Of a stretch of 20,522 nucleotides of DNA, positions 1 to 8,016 are shown in pieces. A model generated the notes under the pieces. That model was not told the DNA's origin and searched no databases. It saw only the letters and a program-made list of their open reading frames with translations. Origin of the DNA: Candidatus Gallibacteroides avistercoris (GTDB lineage: Bacteria > Bacteroidota > Bacteroidia > Bacteroidales > CHK158-818); assembly GCA_018714665.1 (NCBI GenBank), contig DVNA01000036.1, positions 1 through 20,522 of the forward strand, read 5' to 3'. The translations under genes and the position numbers were made by a program. The number at the start of each line of letters is the position of its first letter. Position 1 is the stretch's first letter.

Positions 1-68
1 TAACCCTTGGTGGTTAAATAGGCAACGCCCGGATATCCGGGCGTTGCCTATTTAACCACCAAGGGTTA
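1..68. repeat. 68-bp perfect palindrome at the window edge
   Basis: Bases 1-34 (beginning TAACCCTTGG) are the exact reverse complement of bases 35-68 (ending CCAAGGGTTA); the centre is GAT|ATC between 34 and 35. There is no unpaired loop and no mismatch. The core (about AAATAGGC to GCCTATTT) is GC-rich and resembles a rho-independent terminator stem, but terminators rarely keep 34 perfect pairs. Because it begins exactly at base 1 the palindrome could continue to the left, and a fold-back assembly artefact at a contig end cannot be excluded. Alternatives are a bidirectional terminator or a cruciform site. Confidence 0.9.
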
Positions 69-324
69 AAATAAGCACATTTAAACGATTAGATACTATC
101 ACACCATGAGGTCTGCACATTCCCCTGAACCCCTTAATACAAGAAATCCAAACAAGAAAGGTTTACATCATATATCGAAAGACGATTCCCCTTTCTTTTT
201 CAAGGCAATCAACCTCTTACCGCCTTTACACACCCATATCTTTACGATGAAAATTCACCGGGCAACCCGCCCAAAATATAAAAAAAAGGGTTAATTTTGC
301 GCCGCATAAAGAAATAAAACAACC
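69..324. other. Gene-free leader region before gltX
   Basis: Together with the palindrome this makes 324 bases without a convincing gene. A 62-codon open frame (106-294) has low-complexity, basic, proline-rich content and overlaps the gltX promoter, so I do not call it. Apart from the promoter box at 292-299 I see no RNA gene, riboswitch-like fold or repeat. Confidence 0.6.
292..299 (+). promoter_or_regulatory. gltX promoter -7 box
   Basis: TAATTTTG matches the Bacteroidota -7 consensus TAnnTTTG and sits 25 bp before the gltX start. No good TTTG -33 box is seen 19-21 bp upstream, so only half of the promoter is supported. Confidence 0.5.
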
Positions 325-1842
325 ATGACCCAAAATAAAGTTAGAGTTCGTTTTGCTCCCAGTCCTACGGGAGCACTGCATATCGGAGGTGTCCGTACGG
401 CACTTTACAATTATTTGTTTGCCAAACAACAGGGAGGCGAGATGATATTACGCATCGAAGATACCGACTCCCAACGATTCGTTCCCGGAGCAGAACAGTA
501 CATCATCGAGTCTCTCCAATGGCTGGGAATCCGTTTCGACGAAGGCGTCGGACATGGCGGACCTCACGCTCCGTACCGGCAATCGGAAAGAAAAGAGATT
601 TATAAGAAATATGTAGATTACCTGTTGAAAAACGGATTGGCATACATCGCGTTCGACACCCCCCAGGAGTTGGAAGCCCAACGAAAAGCCATCCCCAACT
701 TCCAATACGACGCATCCACCCGTATGCAGATGCGCAATTCGCTGACATTGCCCCAAACAGAAGTGGAAGAGTTGATCGCTTCCGGCACTCAGTACGTGGT
801 ACGCATCAAGATAGAGCCGGGCGAAGAGATTGTAGTAAACGACCTCATCCGGGGAGAGGTATCCATCTCCTCCTCCATCCTCGACGACAAAGTATTATAC
901 AAGTCGGCCGACCAACTGCCCACCTATCACCTGGCCAACATCGTCGATGACCACCTGATGGAGGTTACCCACGTCATCCGGGGTGAAGAGTGGCTGCCGT
1001 CGGCTCCGTTGCACGTATTGCTGTACCGCTATCTGGGATGGAGCGATACCATGCCACGTTTTGCGCACCTGCCCTTGTTGCTCAAACCCGAAGGGAACGG
1101 AAAACTCAGCAAACGGGACGGCGACCGGTTGGGATTCCCGGTATTTCCATTGGAATGGAAAGACCCGAAAACGGGCGAAATATCCTCCGGATACCGCGAA
1201 TCGGGTTATCTACCAGAGGCTGTTGTCAATTTTCTGGCTCTGTTGGGATGGAACCCGGGCAACGACCAGGAGATACTATCCATGGAGGAACTGACACAGC
1301 TCTTCTCGCTCGAAAAATGCAGCAAAAGCGGAGCGAAATTCGACTATGAAAAAGGGAAATGGTTCAACCATAAATATATTCAACAAAAGGACAATGCTGA
1401 AATTGCTTCGCTGTTCATGCCCCAGCTGGAAGCATACGGCATACAATCGGACCTGCAATACGTTACCCGGGTAGTTGCTCTGGTAAAAGAACGCATCAAC
1501 TTCATCAAAGAGTTGTGGGGACAAGCTTCGTTCTTTTTCAAAGCACCGGAAACATACGACGAGAAAACCGTCAAGAAACGCTGGAAGGAGGATTCCGCAC
1601 AGCGCCTTTCCGAACTGATTGGCGTATTACAAGACATAACTGATTTCCATTCGGAAAACACCGAAAATATCGTAAAGGCTTGGATTGAAAGCAACGGATA
1701 CCACCTGGGAAACATCATGAACGCATTCCGGCTGGCCGTCGTGGGAGAATCGAAAGGCCCCCATATGTTCGACATAACTGAATTGTTGGGTAAGGAAGAA
1801 ACCATACGTCGTATCCAAAAAGCCATCAACACACTCTCATGA
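325..1842 (+). CDS. gltX: Glutamyl-tRNA synthetase
   Basis: Class I aminoacyl-tRNA synthetase that charges tRNA-Glu with glutamate using ATP, in the cytoplasm. The 505-residue product is the usual size for Bacteroidota GluRS. The N-terminal Rossmann catalytic domain opens with APSPTGALHIGG (residues 11-22), which holds the HIGH-type signature. The KMSKS-type signature is KLSKR (260-264). The C-terminal anticodon-binding helical region follows from about residue 340. The ATG at 325 gives the canonical N-terminus only ten residues before the first motif, and a -7 promoter box lies just upstream. The stop overlaps the start of the next gene (ATGA), so gltX heads a probable three-gene operon ending with waaA. 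Nothing is missing or unusual in the coding frame. Confidence 0.98.
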   Translation: MTQNKVRVRFAPSPTGALHIGGVRTALYNYLFAKQQGGEMILRIEDTDSQRFVPGAEQYIIESLQWLGIRFDEGVGHGGPHAPYRQSERKEIYKKYVDYLLKNGLAYIAFDTPQELEAQRKAIPNFQYDASTRMQMRNSLTLPQTEVEELIASGTQYVVRIKIEPGEEIVVNDLIRGEVSISSSILDDKVLYKSADQLPTYHLANIVDDHLMEVTHVIRGEEWLPSAPLHVLLYRYLGWSDTMPRFAHLPLLLKPEGNGKLSKRDGDRLGFPVFPLEWKDPKTGEISSGYRESGYLPEAVVNFLALLGWNPGNDQEILSMEELTQLFSLEKCSKSGAKFDYEKGKWFNHKYIQQKDNAEIASLFMPQLEAYGIQSDLQYVTRVVALVKERINFIKELWGQASFFFKAPETYDEKTVKKRWKEDSAQRLSELIGVLQDITDFHSENTENIVKAWIESNGYHLGNIMNAFRLAVVGESKGPHMFDITELLGKEETIRRIQKAINTLS

Positions 1843-2927
1843 AAAAGACGGGCCGGCACATAACGGTTTTGGCTGTATTGCTGCTCGGGACAATCCCCGT
1901 ACTGAAAGCCCAGAATCTGCTTTGGAAAGTAGATATGACCGGCTTCTTCGACAACCGCGAATACAAGTCGCCGTATCAAACCTCCCAGACTTTTTTCGGT
2001 ACACGCTTGTCTCCCGAAATCGGATTGGGGATAGACAAAGACCGACACCGCATCATGGTCGGAGGTTCGTGGATACAATCTTTCGGATCGCCGTTGAAAG
2101 ATTCGGAATTCAAACCGACCGTTTATTATCAGTACAGCGGAAGGAACGGATTCAGCATGAATGTCGGCTCTTTTGCCCGTACGCACCTGATCGAATCATT
2201 GCCGGCCATCCTGTTGTACGACTCCCTGACCTATTTCCGTCCGAATATCGAGGGAGTTTTATTCCAATATCAACGGGACAGAGGGTACGGCGAGGTTTTT
2301 ATCGACTGGCGCCGCAAACAGACCGAACAAGAGCGCGAAGCCTTTTTAATCTCGGCCAGCGGTCGGTGGATGCCGGGTATATTTTTTGCCGGTGGCCATG
2401 CGGTAATGAATCACCTGGCGCGCCCCAAAAACTCGCCGGATGACATTTCGGTAGTCGATGACATCCTGTTTAACCCCTATGTAGGTATCGATCTGAGAAA
2501 TAGGCTGCCCTTGGACGATTTCTCCCTGCAAGTCGGATACGTAATCAGCTTGGAACGCATCCGAAGCATCGGGACATGGCACCGACCTCAGGGGATGTTG
2601 GCCCAGCTATCGGCCGAATGGCGCTTTATCGGGCTGAACAATATCCTGTACATCGGCGATAACCAACAGCCCTTCTATCCGCAATTCGGATCGCTCCTCA
2701 ACCAGGGAGACCCGTTCTACCAATCTACCCGCTACAACCGGACAGACCTCTACGCATACCTGTTCCGCAACAGGTGGGTAAACTGCTTCTTCTCGCTGAA
2801 CTTCCATTACTCGAAAGAATCGTTCGATACGCAACAACAGTTCATCTTGCGCTTCGACATAGACAATTATTATAAAAAACCTTCTCGTCGTCCCCTCAAA
2901 CGGTCTCTTCTGAAAGATTTATTTTGA
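1839..2927 (+). CDS. Exported protein of unknown function, possibly outer-membrane
   Basis: A 362-residue protein whose family I do not recognise by name. The N-terminus is a clear Sec signal peptide: MKKTGR, a hydrophobic stretch to about residue 22, and a probable cleavage after KA in PVLKAQ. The mature part is rich in aromatic and alternating polar/hydrophobic segments (for example KPTVYYQYSGRNGFSMNVGS) and reads as mostly beta strand. This would fit a small outer-membrane barrel or a periplasmic beta protein. No lipobox and no catalytic motif is visible. The tail is basic (KKPSRRPLKRS) and ends in phenylalanine. Its ATG lies inside the gltX stop (ATGA, 4-bp overlap), implying translational coupling; waaA begins 28 nt after its stop. 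Location beside the Kdo transferase makes an envelope role plausible, but that is inference. Confidence 0.85.
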   Translation: MKKTGRHITVLAVLLLGTIPVLKAQNLLWKVDMTGFFDNREYKSPYQTSQTFFGTRLSPEIGLGIDKDRHRIMVGGSWIQSFGSPLKDSEFKPTVYYQYSGRNGFSMNVGSFARTHLIESLPAILLYDSLTYFRPNIEGVLFQYQRDRGYGEVFIDWRRKQTEQEREAFLISASGRWMPGIFFAGGHAVMNHLARPKNSPDDISVVDDILFNPYVGIDLRNRLPLDDFSLQVGYVISLERIRSIGTWHRPQGMLAQLSAEWRFIGLNNILYIGDNQQPFYPQFGSLLNQGDPFYQSTRYNRTDLYAYLFRNRWVNCFFSLNFHYSKESFDTQQQFILRFDIDNYYKKPSRRPLKRSLLKDLF

Positions 2928-2955
2928 TACAAACGGCTAACGGTTTTCTAAGAAA

Positions 2956-4197
2956 ATGAATGAGATATATAACTTTGGGATAAATTGCTACCAGTATCTG
3001 GTCAGCCTGGCAGCAATGAAAAACAGAAAAGCCCGTCTATTAAAAGAGGGACAGAAAACAATTTTCGACTACCTGGACAAGACAATCGTCTCCGGAGAGA
3101 GATACGTGTGGTTCCACGCTTCGTCGTTGGGGGAATTCGAGCAGGGGCGGCCCTTGATAGAGGCGTTGAAACAACAACGCCCGGAACAAAAAATCATCGT
3201 TACCTTTTTCTCCCCATCAGGATACGAGGTGCGAAAAAACTACGACCGGGCCGATGCCATCTGTTACCTGCCTTTCGACAAACCAGCCCTGGTAAAACGT
3301 TTTTTAGACACGGTCAATCCCTCCATAGCCATCTTCATCAAGTACGAGTTCTGGGCCAACTACCTGACAGAGCTCTCCAACCGTCAGATACCGACCTACA
3401 TCGTATCGGCCATCTTCCGAAAAAGCCAACTGTTCTTCAAACCTTTCGGAGGATTCTACCGGACATTATTAACCTGCTTCGACCAGCTGTACGTCCAGGA
3501 CAAAAACTCCCAATCGCTGCTCTCTTCTATCGGAATCGACCAGGTAACCGTATGCGGAGATACCCGTTTCGACCGGGTACTGGATATTGCCCGGCAAGCC
3601 AAAAAGCTGCCGCTGGCCGAACAGTTCGTACAACACGCAGAAAAGACGCTGGTTGCCGGCAGTTCCTGGTCCAAAGACGAAGATATTTTTATCGAATATT
3701 TCAACCGCCATCCGGAGCTGAAACTGATTATCGCCCCCCATGTTATCGACGAAGGGCATTTGAAAGAGATTGAATCGAAACTGAAACGCCCTCATCTGCG
3801 TTACACACAGGCCTCGCCCGAAAACATCGCACAGGCCGAATGTCTCATCATCGACTGTTTCGGTCTGCTCTCCTCGCTGTACAGATATGGCCAGATTGCC
3901 TATGTCGGAGGCGGGTTCGGCGTCGGTATCCACAACGTTCCCGAAGCGGCCGTATATGGCATACCGGTTATTTTCGGGCCGAATTACCACAAATTCAAAG
4001 AGGCTTGCGACCTGATAAAATGCGGCGGAGCGTTCTCCATAACCGGGCCGGATGCATTTGAAACCATCATGGAAAGATTGGTCTCCTCCTCCGGATTCAG
4101 GGAGAACTCAGGCAAGGCGGCACAACGATACATTGCCGACAACAGCGGTGCTTCAAAAGTTATCTTGAAAGATATTTTCGGGATTGACCTACACTAA
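2956..4197 (+). CDS. waaA: 3-deoxy-D-manno-octulosonic acid (Kdo) transferase
   Basis: GT30 enzyme that moves Kdo from CMP-Kdo onto lipid IVA at the cytoplasmic face of the inner membrane. The 413-residue length is normal. A short hydrophobic N-terminal segment (about 5-20) is followed by the N-terminal GT-B half with HASSLGEFEQGRPL (54-67); E60 aligns with the catalytic glutamate of the family. The C-terminal half has the conserved CGDTRFDRV (199-207), GSSWSKDED (234-242) and the nucleotide-binding GGGFGVGIHNVPEAAVYG (317-334). It follows the exported protein gene by 28 nt and probably ends the gltX operon. Its TAA overlaps the stop of the convergent M23 gene by 4 bp, leaving no room for a separate terminator. 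Confidence 0.96.
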   Translation: MNEIYNFGINCYQYLVSLAAMKNRKARLLKEGQKTIFDYLDKTIVSGERYVWFHASSLGEFEQGRPLIEALKQQRPEQKIIVTFFSPSGYEVRKNYDRADAICYLPFDKPALVKRFLDTVNPSIAIFIKYEFWANYLTELSNRQIPTYIVSAIFRKSQLFFKPFGGFYRTLLTCFDQLYVQDKNSQSLLSSIGIDQVTVCGDTRFDRVLDIARQAKKLPLAEQFVQHAEKTLVAGSSWSKDEDIFIEYFNRHPELKLIIAPHVIDEGHLKEIESKLKRPHLRYTQASPENIAQAECLIIDCFGLLSSLYRYGQIAYVGGGFGVGIHNVPEAAVYGIPVIFGPNYHKFKEACDLIKCGGAFSITGPDAFETIMERLVSSSGFRENSGKAAQRYIADNSGASKVILKDIFGIDLH

Positions 4198-4958
4198 GAG
4201 ACCGAGACCTTGACGGCATTGCCGTTTTTTACAAACACCAACGTATTCTCTTTCAACGTGTAGTTTTGAAAATCGATCACCCAGTTAGGGTCGAAATATT
4301 GTCCGTTGACCCGAACCTCGAAATGCAAATGCTCGGTAGTTGCCCGACCGGTCCGACCGGTCAAGGCAATGGGATCGCCGGCAGAGACATACTCGCCCAC
4401 CTTTACCAGGTTTTTCACATTATGGCTATATACGGTTTCAAAACCGGACCGATGCCTCACCACGATTACATTCCCGTAGGCGCCGTAACGCTTGGACATC
4501 CGTACCACTCCGGCAAAGGCTGCCACAATGGTATCATTGGCCCGTGTTTTCAAGTCGATTCCCGTATGCATCCGTCCGCTTCTTCTGCCGTAAGGAGAAA
4601 TCACCTTGGCACCGGGCAAGGGAAAGGCGTAACCTGCCTCTCTCCCAAAAACAGGCAACTCCACCACCAAACGGGAATTTCGGTCGAACAGCCCCTTATG
4701 TTTTGAACTGACATAGGCCGTTTCACTGGCTGAAAAGGTTTCGGGAATAACAATCCTCGCTTCGATGTCGCGTACCGGCCGGTACGGAAAGGTTACCGTA
4801 TATACCGGAAGAGTCGGTTGATAGGTGGGTAACGGATCTATTTTAGCCAACGGATCATCCCACAAAGGAGGAGCAGATACGGTTTTCTTCGTGCCGCATC
4901 CTAAAAACAGGAACGGTAGAATCAGCAGAAACGGGCCAAGCAGGTTATATCGACACAT
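4194..4958 (-). CDS. M23-family peptidase lipoprotein (LytM domain)
   Basis: Membrane-anchored zinc peptidase of the M23/LytM family, expected to cut or regulate cutting of peptidoglycan cross-bridges in the periplasm. With the start at 4958 the protein has 254 residues. The lipoprotein signal is MCRYNLLGPF followed by LFLGC, with C21 the lipidated cysteine. The catalytic domain is C-terminal (about 115-232): the first zinc motif HTGID gives H131 and D135, and HLHF gives H210 and H212, so all metal ligands are present and the enzyme is probably active. The frame is open to an earlier ATG at 4994, but a good -7 promoter box occupies 4983-4990. Transcription would therefore start downstream of that codon, which favours 4958. 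It is convergent with waaA, overlapping it by 4 bp. Confidence 0.9.
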   Translation of the reverse strand: MCRYNLLGPFLLILPFLFLGCGTKKTVSAPPLWDDPLAKIDPLPTYQPTLPVYTVTFPYRPVRDIEARIVIPETFSASETAYVSSKHKGLFDRNSRLVVELPVFGREAGYAFPLPGAKVISPYGRRSGRMHTGIDLKTRANDTIVAAFAGVVRMSKRYGAYGNVIVVRHRSGFETVYSHNVKNLVKVGEYVSAGDPIALTGRTGRATTEHLHFEVRVNGQYFDPNWVIDFQNYTLKENTLVFVKNGNAVKVSVS

Positions 4959-4982
4959 ATTTTTCAGGTTAGGAGGATGCTT

Positions 4983-4990
4983 CAAAGTTA
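4983..4990 (-). promoter_or_regulatory. -7 promoter box of the M23 lipoprotein gene
   Basis: Read on the minus strand this is TAACTTTG, an exact TAnnTTTG match, 24 bp before the proposed start at 4958. A TTTC at 5013-5016 is an imperfect -33 box with 22-bp spacing. The box decides the gene start, since the alternative ATG at 4994 would not be transcribed. Confidence 0.55.
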
Positions 4991-5056
4991 ACAAAAAAGC
5001 GTTTGCCGAGGAGAAACAACCGGAAAAGCCATCCCGGTTTCAGGAAACGCACCAAA

Positions 5057-5090
5057 TAAAAAAGGATATCCTGGGTTACCGATATCCTTC
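5057..5090 (-). terminator. Rho-independent terminator downstream of rpmH
   Basis: On the minus strand AAGGATATC (5089-5081) pairs with GATATCCTT (5070-5062) around a 10-nt loop, followed by a run of T (plus-strand A tract at 5058-5063). It begins 28 bp past the rpmH stop, in the orientation expected for that gene. Confidence 0.8.
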
Positions 5091-5117
5091 TTTATTTAGT
5101 AAGAAAAAATACTAAAA

Positions 5118-5279
5118 TTAGGCTTTCTTGCTGTTGTATTCGTCCGAAACAGTCAGTTTCTTTCTACCTTTTGCACGACGGGCAGCCAATACGCGGCGAC
5201 CGTTTGCAGTAGCCATTCTTTCACGGAATCCGTGTTTGTTTTTTCTCTTTCTGTTAGAGGGTTGGAATGTTCTTTTCAT
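5118..5279 (-). CDS. rpmH: Large ribosomal subunit protein bL34
   Basis: A 53-residue, very basic ribosomal protein of the 50S subunit. It begins MKRTFQPSNRKRKNKHGF and contains the family signature GFRERMATANGRRVLAARR, with the RAKGRKKL segment after it. The family is normally 44-53 residues, so this is full length; the short acidic extension after LTV (SDEYNSKKA) is typical of Bacteroidota members. The start is fixed by the signature N-terminus. Upstream on the minus strand is a textbook promoter with TTTG and TAATTTTG boxes, and downstream a clear hairpin terminator, so the gene is monocistronic. It is divergent from efp. Confidence 0.98.
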   Translation of the reverse strand: MKRTFQPSNRKRKNKHGFRERMATANGRRVLAARRAKGRKKLTVSDEYNSKKA

Positions 5280-5328
5280 CGTATATACTCGTTTTATGTT
5301 ATTACTCTTACCTTTCGGAATCGAGTCG

Positions 5329-5359
5329 CAAAATTAGTTACTTTTCTGAAATAAACAAA
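5329..5359 (-). promoter_or_regulatory. rpmH promoter
   Basis: On the minus strand the -33 box TTTG (5359-5356) is followed after 19 bp by the -7 box TAATTTTG (5336-5329). Both match the Bacteroidota consensus exactly, with ideal spacing. The rpmH start lies about 50 bp downstream. Confidence 0.85.
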
Positions 5360-5386
5360 GGGATAACTCTTTTTTAGCAATTTCTT

Positions 5387-5418
5387 TTTGCGGTTTTTAC
5401 TGATTTACATTACTTTTG
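5387..5418 (+). promoter_or_regulatory. efp promoter
   Basis: TTTG at 5387-5390, a 20-bp spacer and TACTTTTG at 5411-5418 form an exact Bacteroidota -33/-7 pair. The efp start codon is 54 bp downstream, giving a short untranslated leader. Its -33 box is only 27 bp from that of the divergent rpmH promoter. Confidence 0.85.
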
Positions 5419-5472
5419 CACCCGTAAAGATGAATCATTCATAAAAACAATTACACATAAATTCACAGTAAT

Positions 5473-6039
5473 ATGATTAATGCACAAGACATTAAGATCG
5501 GAACAGCTATCCGTATGGACGGAAAACTCTATTTCTGCATCGACTTCCTGCACGTAAAACCGGGTAAAGGAAATACTTTTATGCGTACCAAACTGAAAGA
5601 TGTGGTAAACGGCTATGTATTGGAGCGTCGTTTCAACATCGGTGAAAAATTAGAAGATGTGCGCGTAGAACGCCGTCCTTATCAATACCTGTACAAAGAG
5701 GGTGATGATTACATCTTCATGAACCAGGAAACCTTTGAACAACACCCCATCGCCCACGACCAGATTACCGGAGTAAACTTCCTGAAAGAGGGAATGGTGG
5801 TGGATGTGGTATCGGATGCCTCTTCCGAAACCATCCTGTTTGCCGAACTGCCGGTGAAAGTACAGCTGGCCGTTACCTATACAGAACCGGGATTAAAAGG
5901 CGATACCGCTACCAATACCCTGAAACCGGCAACGGTTGAAACGGGAGCTGAGGTACGCGTTCCGCTGTTCATCAACGAAGGCGAAACCATCGAAATCGAT
6001 ACCCGCGACGGTTCGTACTTAGGCAGAGTGAAGGCTTAA
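5473..6039 (+). CDS. efp: Elongation factor P
   Basis: Translation factor that binds between the P and E sites of the ribosome and relieves stalling at consecutive prolines. The 188-residue product has the standard three beta-barrel layout: KOW-like domain I (about 1-62), the OB domain II (about 65-128) and domain III (about 129-188). The loop tip is HVKPGKGNTF; K32 is at the position of the modified lysine (K34) in Escherichia coli, so this is a lysine-type and not an arginine-type (rhamnosylated) EF-P. No modification gene is seen in the window. Domain III ends DTRDGSYLGRVKA, the usual C-terminal signature. It has its own promoter and terminator and is divergent from rpmH. Confidence 0.98.
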   Translation: MINAQDIKIGTAIRMDGKLYFCIDFLHVKPGKGNTFMRTKLKDVVNGYVLERRFNIGEKLEDVRVERRPYQYLYKEGDDYIFMNQETFEQHPIAHDQITGVNFLKEGMVVDVVSDASSETILFAELPVKVQLAVTYTEPGLKGDTATNTLKPATVETGAEVRVPLFINEGETIEIDTRDGSYLGRVKA

Positions 6040-6063
6040 CACGCTTGAACAGACATAAAACAT

Positions 6064-6101
6064 AAAAGAGATGTCCCTCCCCGGGGCATCTCTTTGTTTT
6101 T
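6064..6101 (+). terminator. Terminator after efp
   Basis: AGAGATGtCCC (6068-6078) pairs with GGGgCATCTCT (about 6083-6093) around a short loop, followed by a T-rich tail TTGTTTTTC. It lies about 28 bp after the efp stop. The reverse side also has a short T-rich stretch, so it may also end the minus-strand oxidoreductase transcript. Confidence 0.8.
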
Positions 6102-6153
6102 CTAATCTGAGGAACAACAAGAGACAAGGTGGATAATACCCCTCCTACCGGAA

Positions 6154-8016
6154 TTACTTCGACGGTTTTTCCCGGAGCGTTCCGCCTTCGTTGTATCGCT
6201 GGTTGTTGGGCAACCCGGGCTTTCCGGTTCCCTGTTGCAACAACGGCAACATCTCGTCCCAATATTGCGGATATATGTCCCGGGGAGAAGCGTTGTGTTT
6301 CTTACAGAGATAGGCCGCCATACCTACCACTTCGCCCATCATGCCTGTCGTTCGCATTACCCGGACAGTACCCAGCGCCGTATGCGATACGCTGATGTTG
6401 CGTCCGGCCATAAACAGGTTTTCGATGTTGCGGGAATACAGACACCGATACGGTATGGGATAGGGATATATGTTAGTCTGTTTGGATATTGCCTTGAATT
6501 CCCTACCGGGGAAATTCCTGGAATTGATTGGATCGGGATCATGCAAATCGATGCTCCACGTGGTAGAGGCGGTTCCATCTTCGTATTCAATGTAGTTCCG
6601 GATATCGTTCTCTGTAAGGATATAATCGCCCAACAACCTTCGAGATTCCCGTTTCCCCGAGATATAGGCAACCCAGGCAAGCCGGCGATTTCGGTACGCA
6701 GGGTCTCCTGACTCATTTTTCAGGTATGACCAATTAGAGAAAACCACCAACAAGCCATAATCCCGTATCTGTTCAAACTCGGTTATTTGATTCCGATTCA
6801 TACCGGTTTCCCAGGTCCACTCTCCTTTGGTAACCTTTTCGGCATTTTGAGCGTTAAAATCGATGCCATAACAGAATTCCGGGAATCGACTCGCATCGGC
6901 ACTCTCTTCCGAATACCATTGAACGGAAGCGCCCATGGTCATGCTGTCGGCCTTTTCAGGAGCAGTAGGTTCTCCATACTGGTCGCGGCTTTCGCGACCC
7001 ATGGCATAGTCAGCCCCGGACAATACACCGACCGTTCCATCTCCTGTACAATCGACAAAGAGAGGTGCCGATACCAAAATTTCCCGGGAACTCTCGATAT
7101 GACGGGCAATTACTCCGGTAATACGGTTCTTCTTCGTCTTTGTCTTGACAACCCGATAATTGGGGAAAAGAGTGATATTCTTTTCTGCCGCTACGAAAGC
7201 CGCTTTTTTATCATCTTCATAATAGGATGCCGGCTGGGCATTTCCTCCCCGTTCCGGGCCGAACTCTTTAATCAGATTTCCCAACTGGTCGTAGGGTTGG
7301 GCTTCGATACGGCCACCCAAATGTACCCGAATCTCCGAGCTGTTATTTCCTCCCAACACCGGACGGTCGTTTATCAGGGCAACCTGCAACCCCAACCGTG
7401 CGGCCGATACCGCTGCACAAATACCGGCGATACCGCCTCCGGTTACCACCAAATCGAAATTCCCTACTTTTTGAGGCTTTTTCAACCCCAGGCATTTACG
7501 TCGAAACGACTCCAAAGCAGCACCATCCGTCGGCGGGACAAAAGAGGCATCGGTCGTAAACAGCAACGCATCGCATCGGCCGTTAAAGCCGGTCAGGTCG
7601 TGTAGTTGTACGGTATTGCGTTTTTGGGTAATCTCGACAGTTCCTACCTTTTGCCACTCCCATCGATTCCCTGTTATCCCCACGGTATCGGGCAACGTCT
7701 TGCCATTCACCGATACGGTGAATGCCCCAGGCCCTTTTCCGGAGAACCAGGGAGAGGTCCAGTTATAGGTCCTGACATATACCTGGTATTTCCCCTGTTT
7801 GGGAAAATCCACGTCGGTAACGGCATCCTCTACCGGCACGCCCAATCCGTGCGCCATCAAATAGGAGGAGCCCATGATATCCATAAACTGCTGATCGACT
7901 ACCCATCCTCCTTTTCGGACAAAATTCTCCGCCTCTACCCAAACGTGTGTGGCTCGGGCAGAAAACGAAACTGCAAACAATACAAACAAGAAAAATAAAC
8001 GGATACTTCTTTTCAT
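6154..8016 (-). CDS. Secreted FAD-dependent oxidoreductase (FAD_oxidored type)
   Basis: A 620-residue exported flavoprotein. A Sec signal peptide (MKRSIRLFFLFVLFAVSFSARA, cleaved near residue 22) lacks a twin-arginine motif. Residues about 23-155 look like a beta-sandwich, carbohydrate-binding-like domain (VWVEAENF at 25-32, YQVYVRTYNW). The Rossmann FAD site is FDLVVTGGGIAGICAAVSAA (187-206), followed by the VLGGNNSSEIRVHLGG region (220-235). Further conserved motifs are FVDCTGDGTVG (320-330) and the C-terminal flavin-contacting LFMAGRNISVSHTALGT (534-550). The layout matches the PF12831-type oxidoreductases common in Bacteroidota glycan-degradation genomes; the substrate is not known to me. 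It abuts the GRAM-domain gene (TAA|ATG), so both are probably translated together. Confidence 0.88.
   Translation of the reverse strand: MKRSIRLFFLFVLFAVSFSARATHVWVEAENFVRKGGWVVDQQFMDIMGSSYLMAHGLGVPVEDAVTDVDFPKQGKYQVYVRTYNWTSPWFSGKGPGAFTVSVNGKTLPDTVGITGNRWEWQKVGTVEITQKRNTVQLHDLTGFNGRCDALLFTTDASFVPPTDGAALESFRRKCLGLKKPQKVGNFDLVVTGGGIAGICAAVSAARLGLQVALINDRPVLGGNNSSEIRVHLGGRIEAQPYDQLGNLIKEFGPERGGNAQPASYYEDDKKAAFVAAEKNITLFPNYRVVKTKTKKNRITGVIARHIESSREILVSAPLFVDCTGDGTVGVLSGADYAMGRESRDQYGEPTAPEKADSMTMGASVQWYSEESADASRFPEFCYGIDFNAQNAEKVTKGEWTWETGMNRNQITEFEQIRDYGLLVVFSNWSYLKNESGDPAYRNRRLAWVAYISGKRESRRLLGDYILTENDIRNYIEYEDGTASTTWSIDLHDPDPINSRNFPGREFKAISKQTNIYPYPIPYRCLYSRNIENLFMAGRNISVSHTALGTVRVMRTTGMMGEVVGMAAYLCKKHNASPRDIYPQYWDEMLPLLQQGTGKPGLPNNQRYNEGGTLREKPSK

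Noticed and set aside
106..294. 62-codon open frame before gltX
   Set aside because: Low-complexity basic content, no start context, overlaps the gltX promoter box and matches no family I recognise.
1380..2186. 268-codon minus-strand open frame across gltX and the next gene
   Set aside because: Antisense to two well-supported coding regions; composition is that of a reverse-frame shadow with no domain motif.
6787..7605. 272-codon plus-strand open frame
   Set aside because: Lies entirely opposite the FAD oxidoreductase, whose motifs are conserved in the minus frame.
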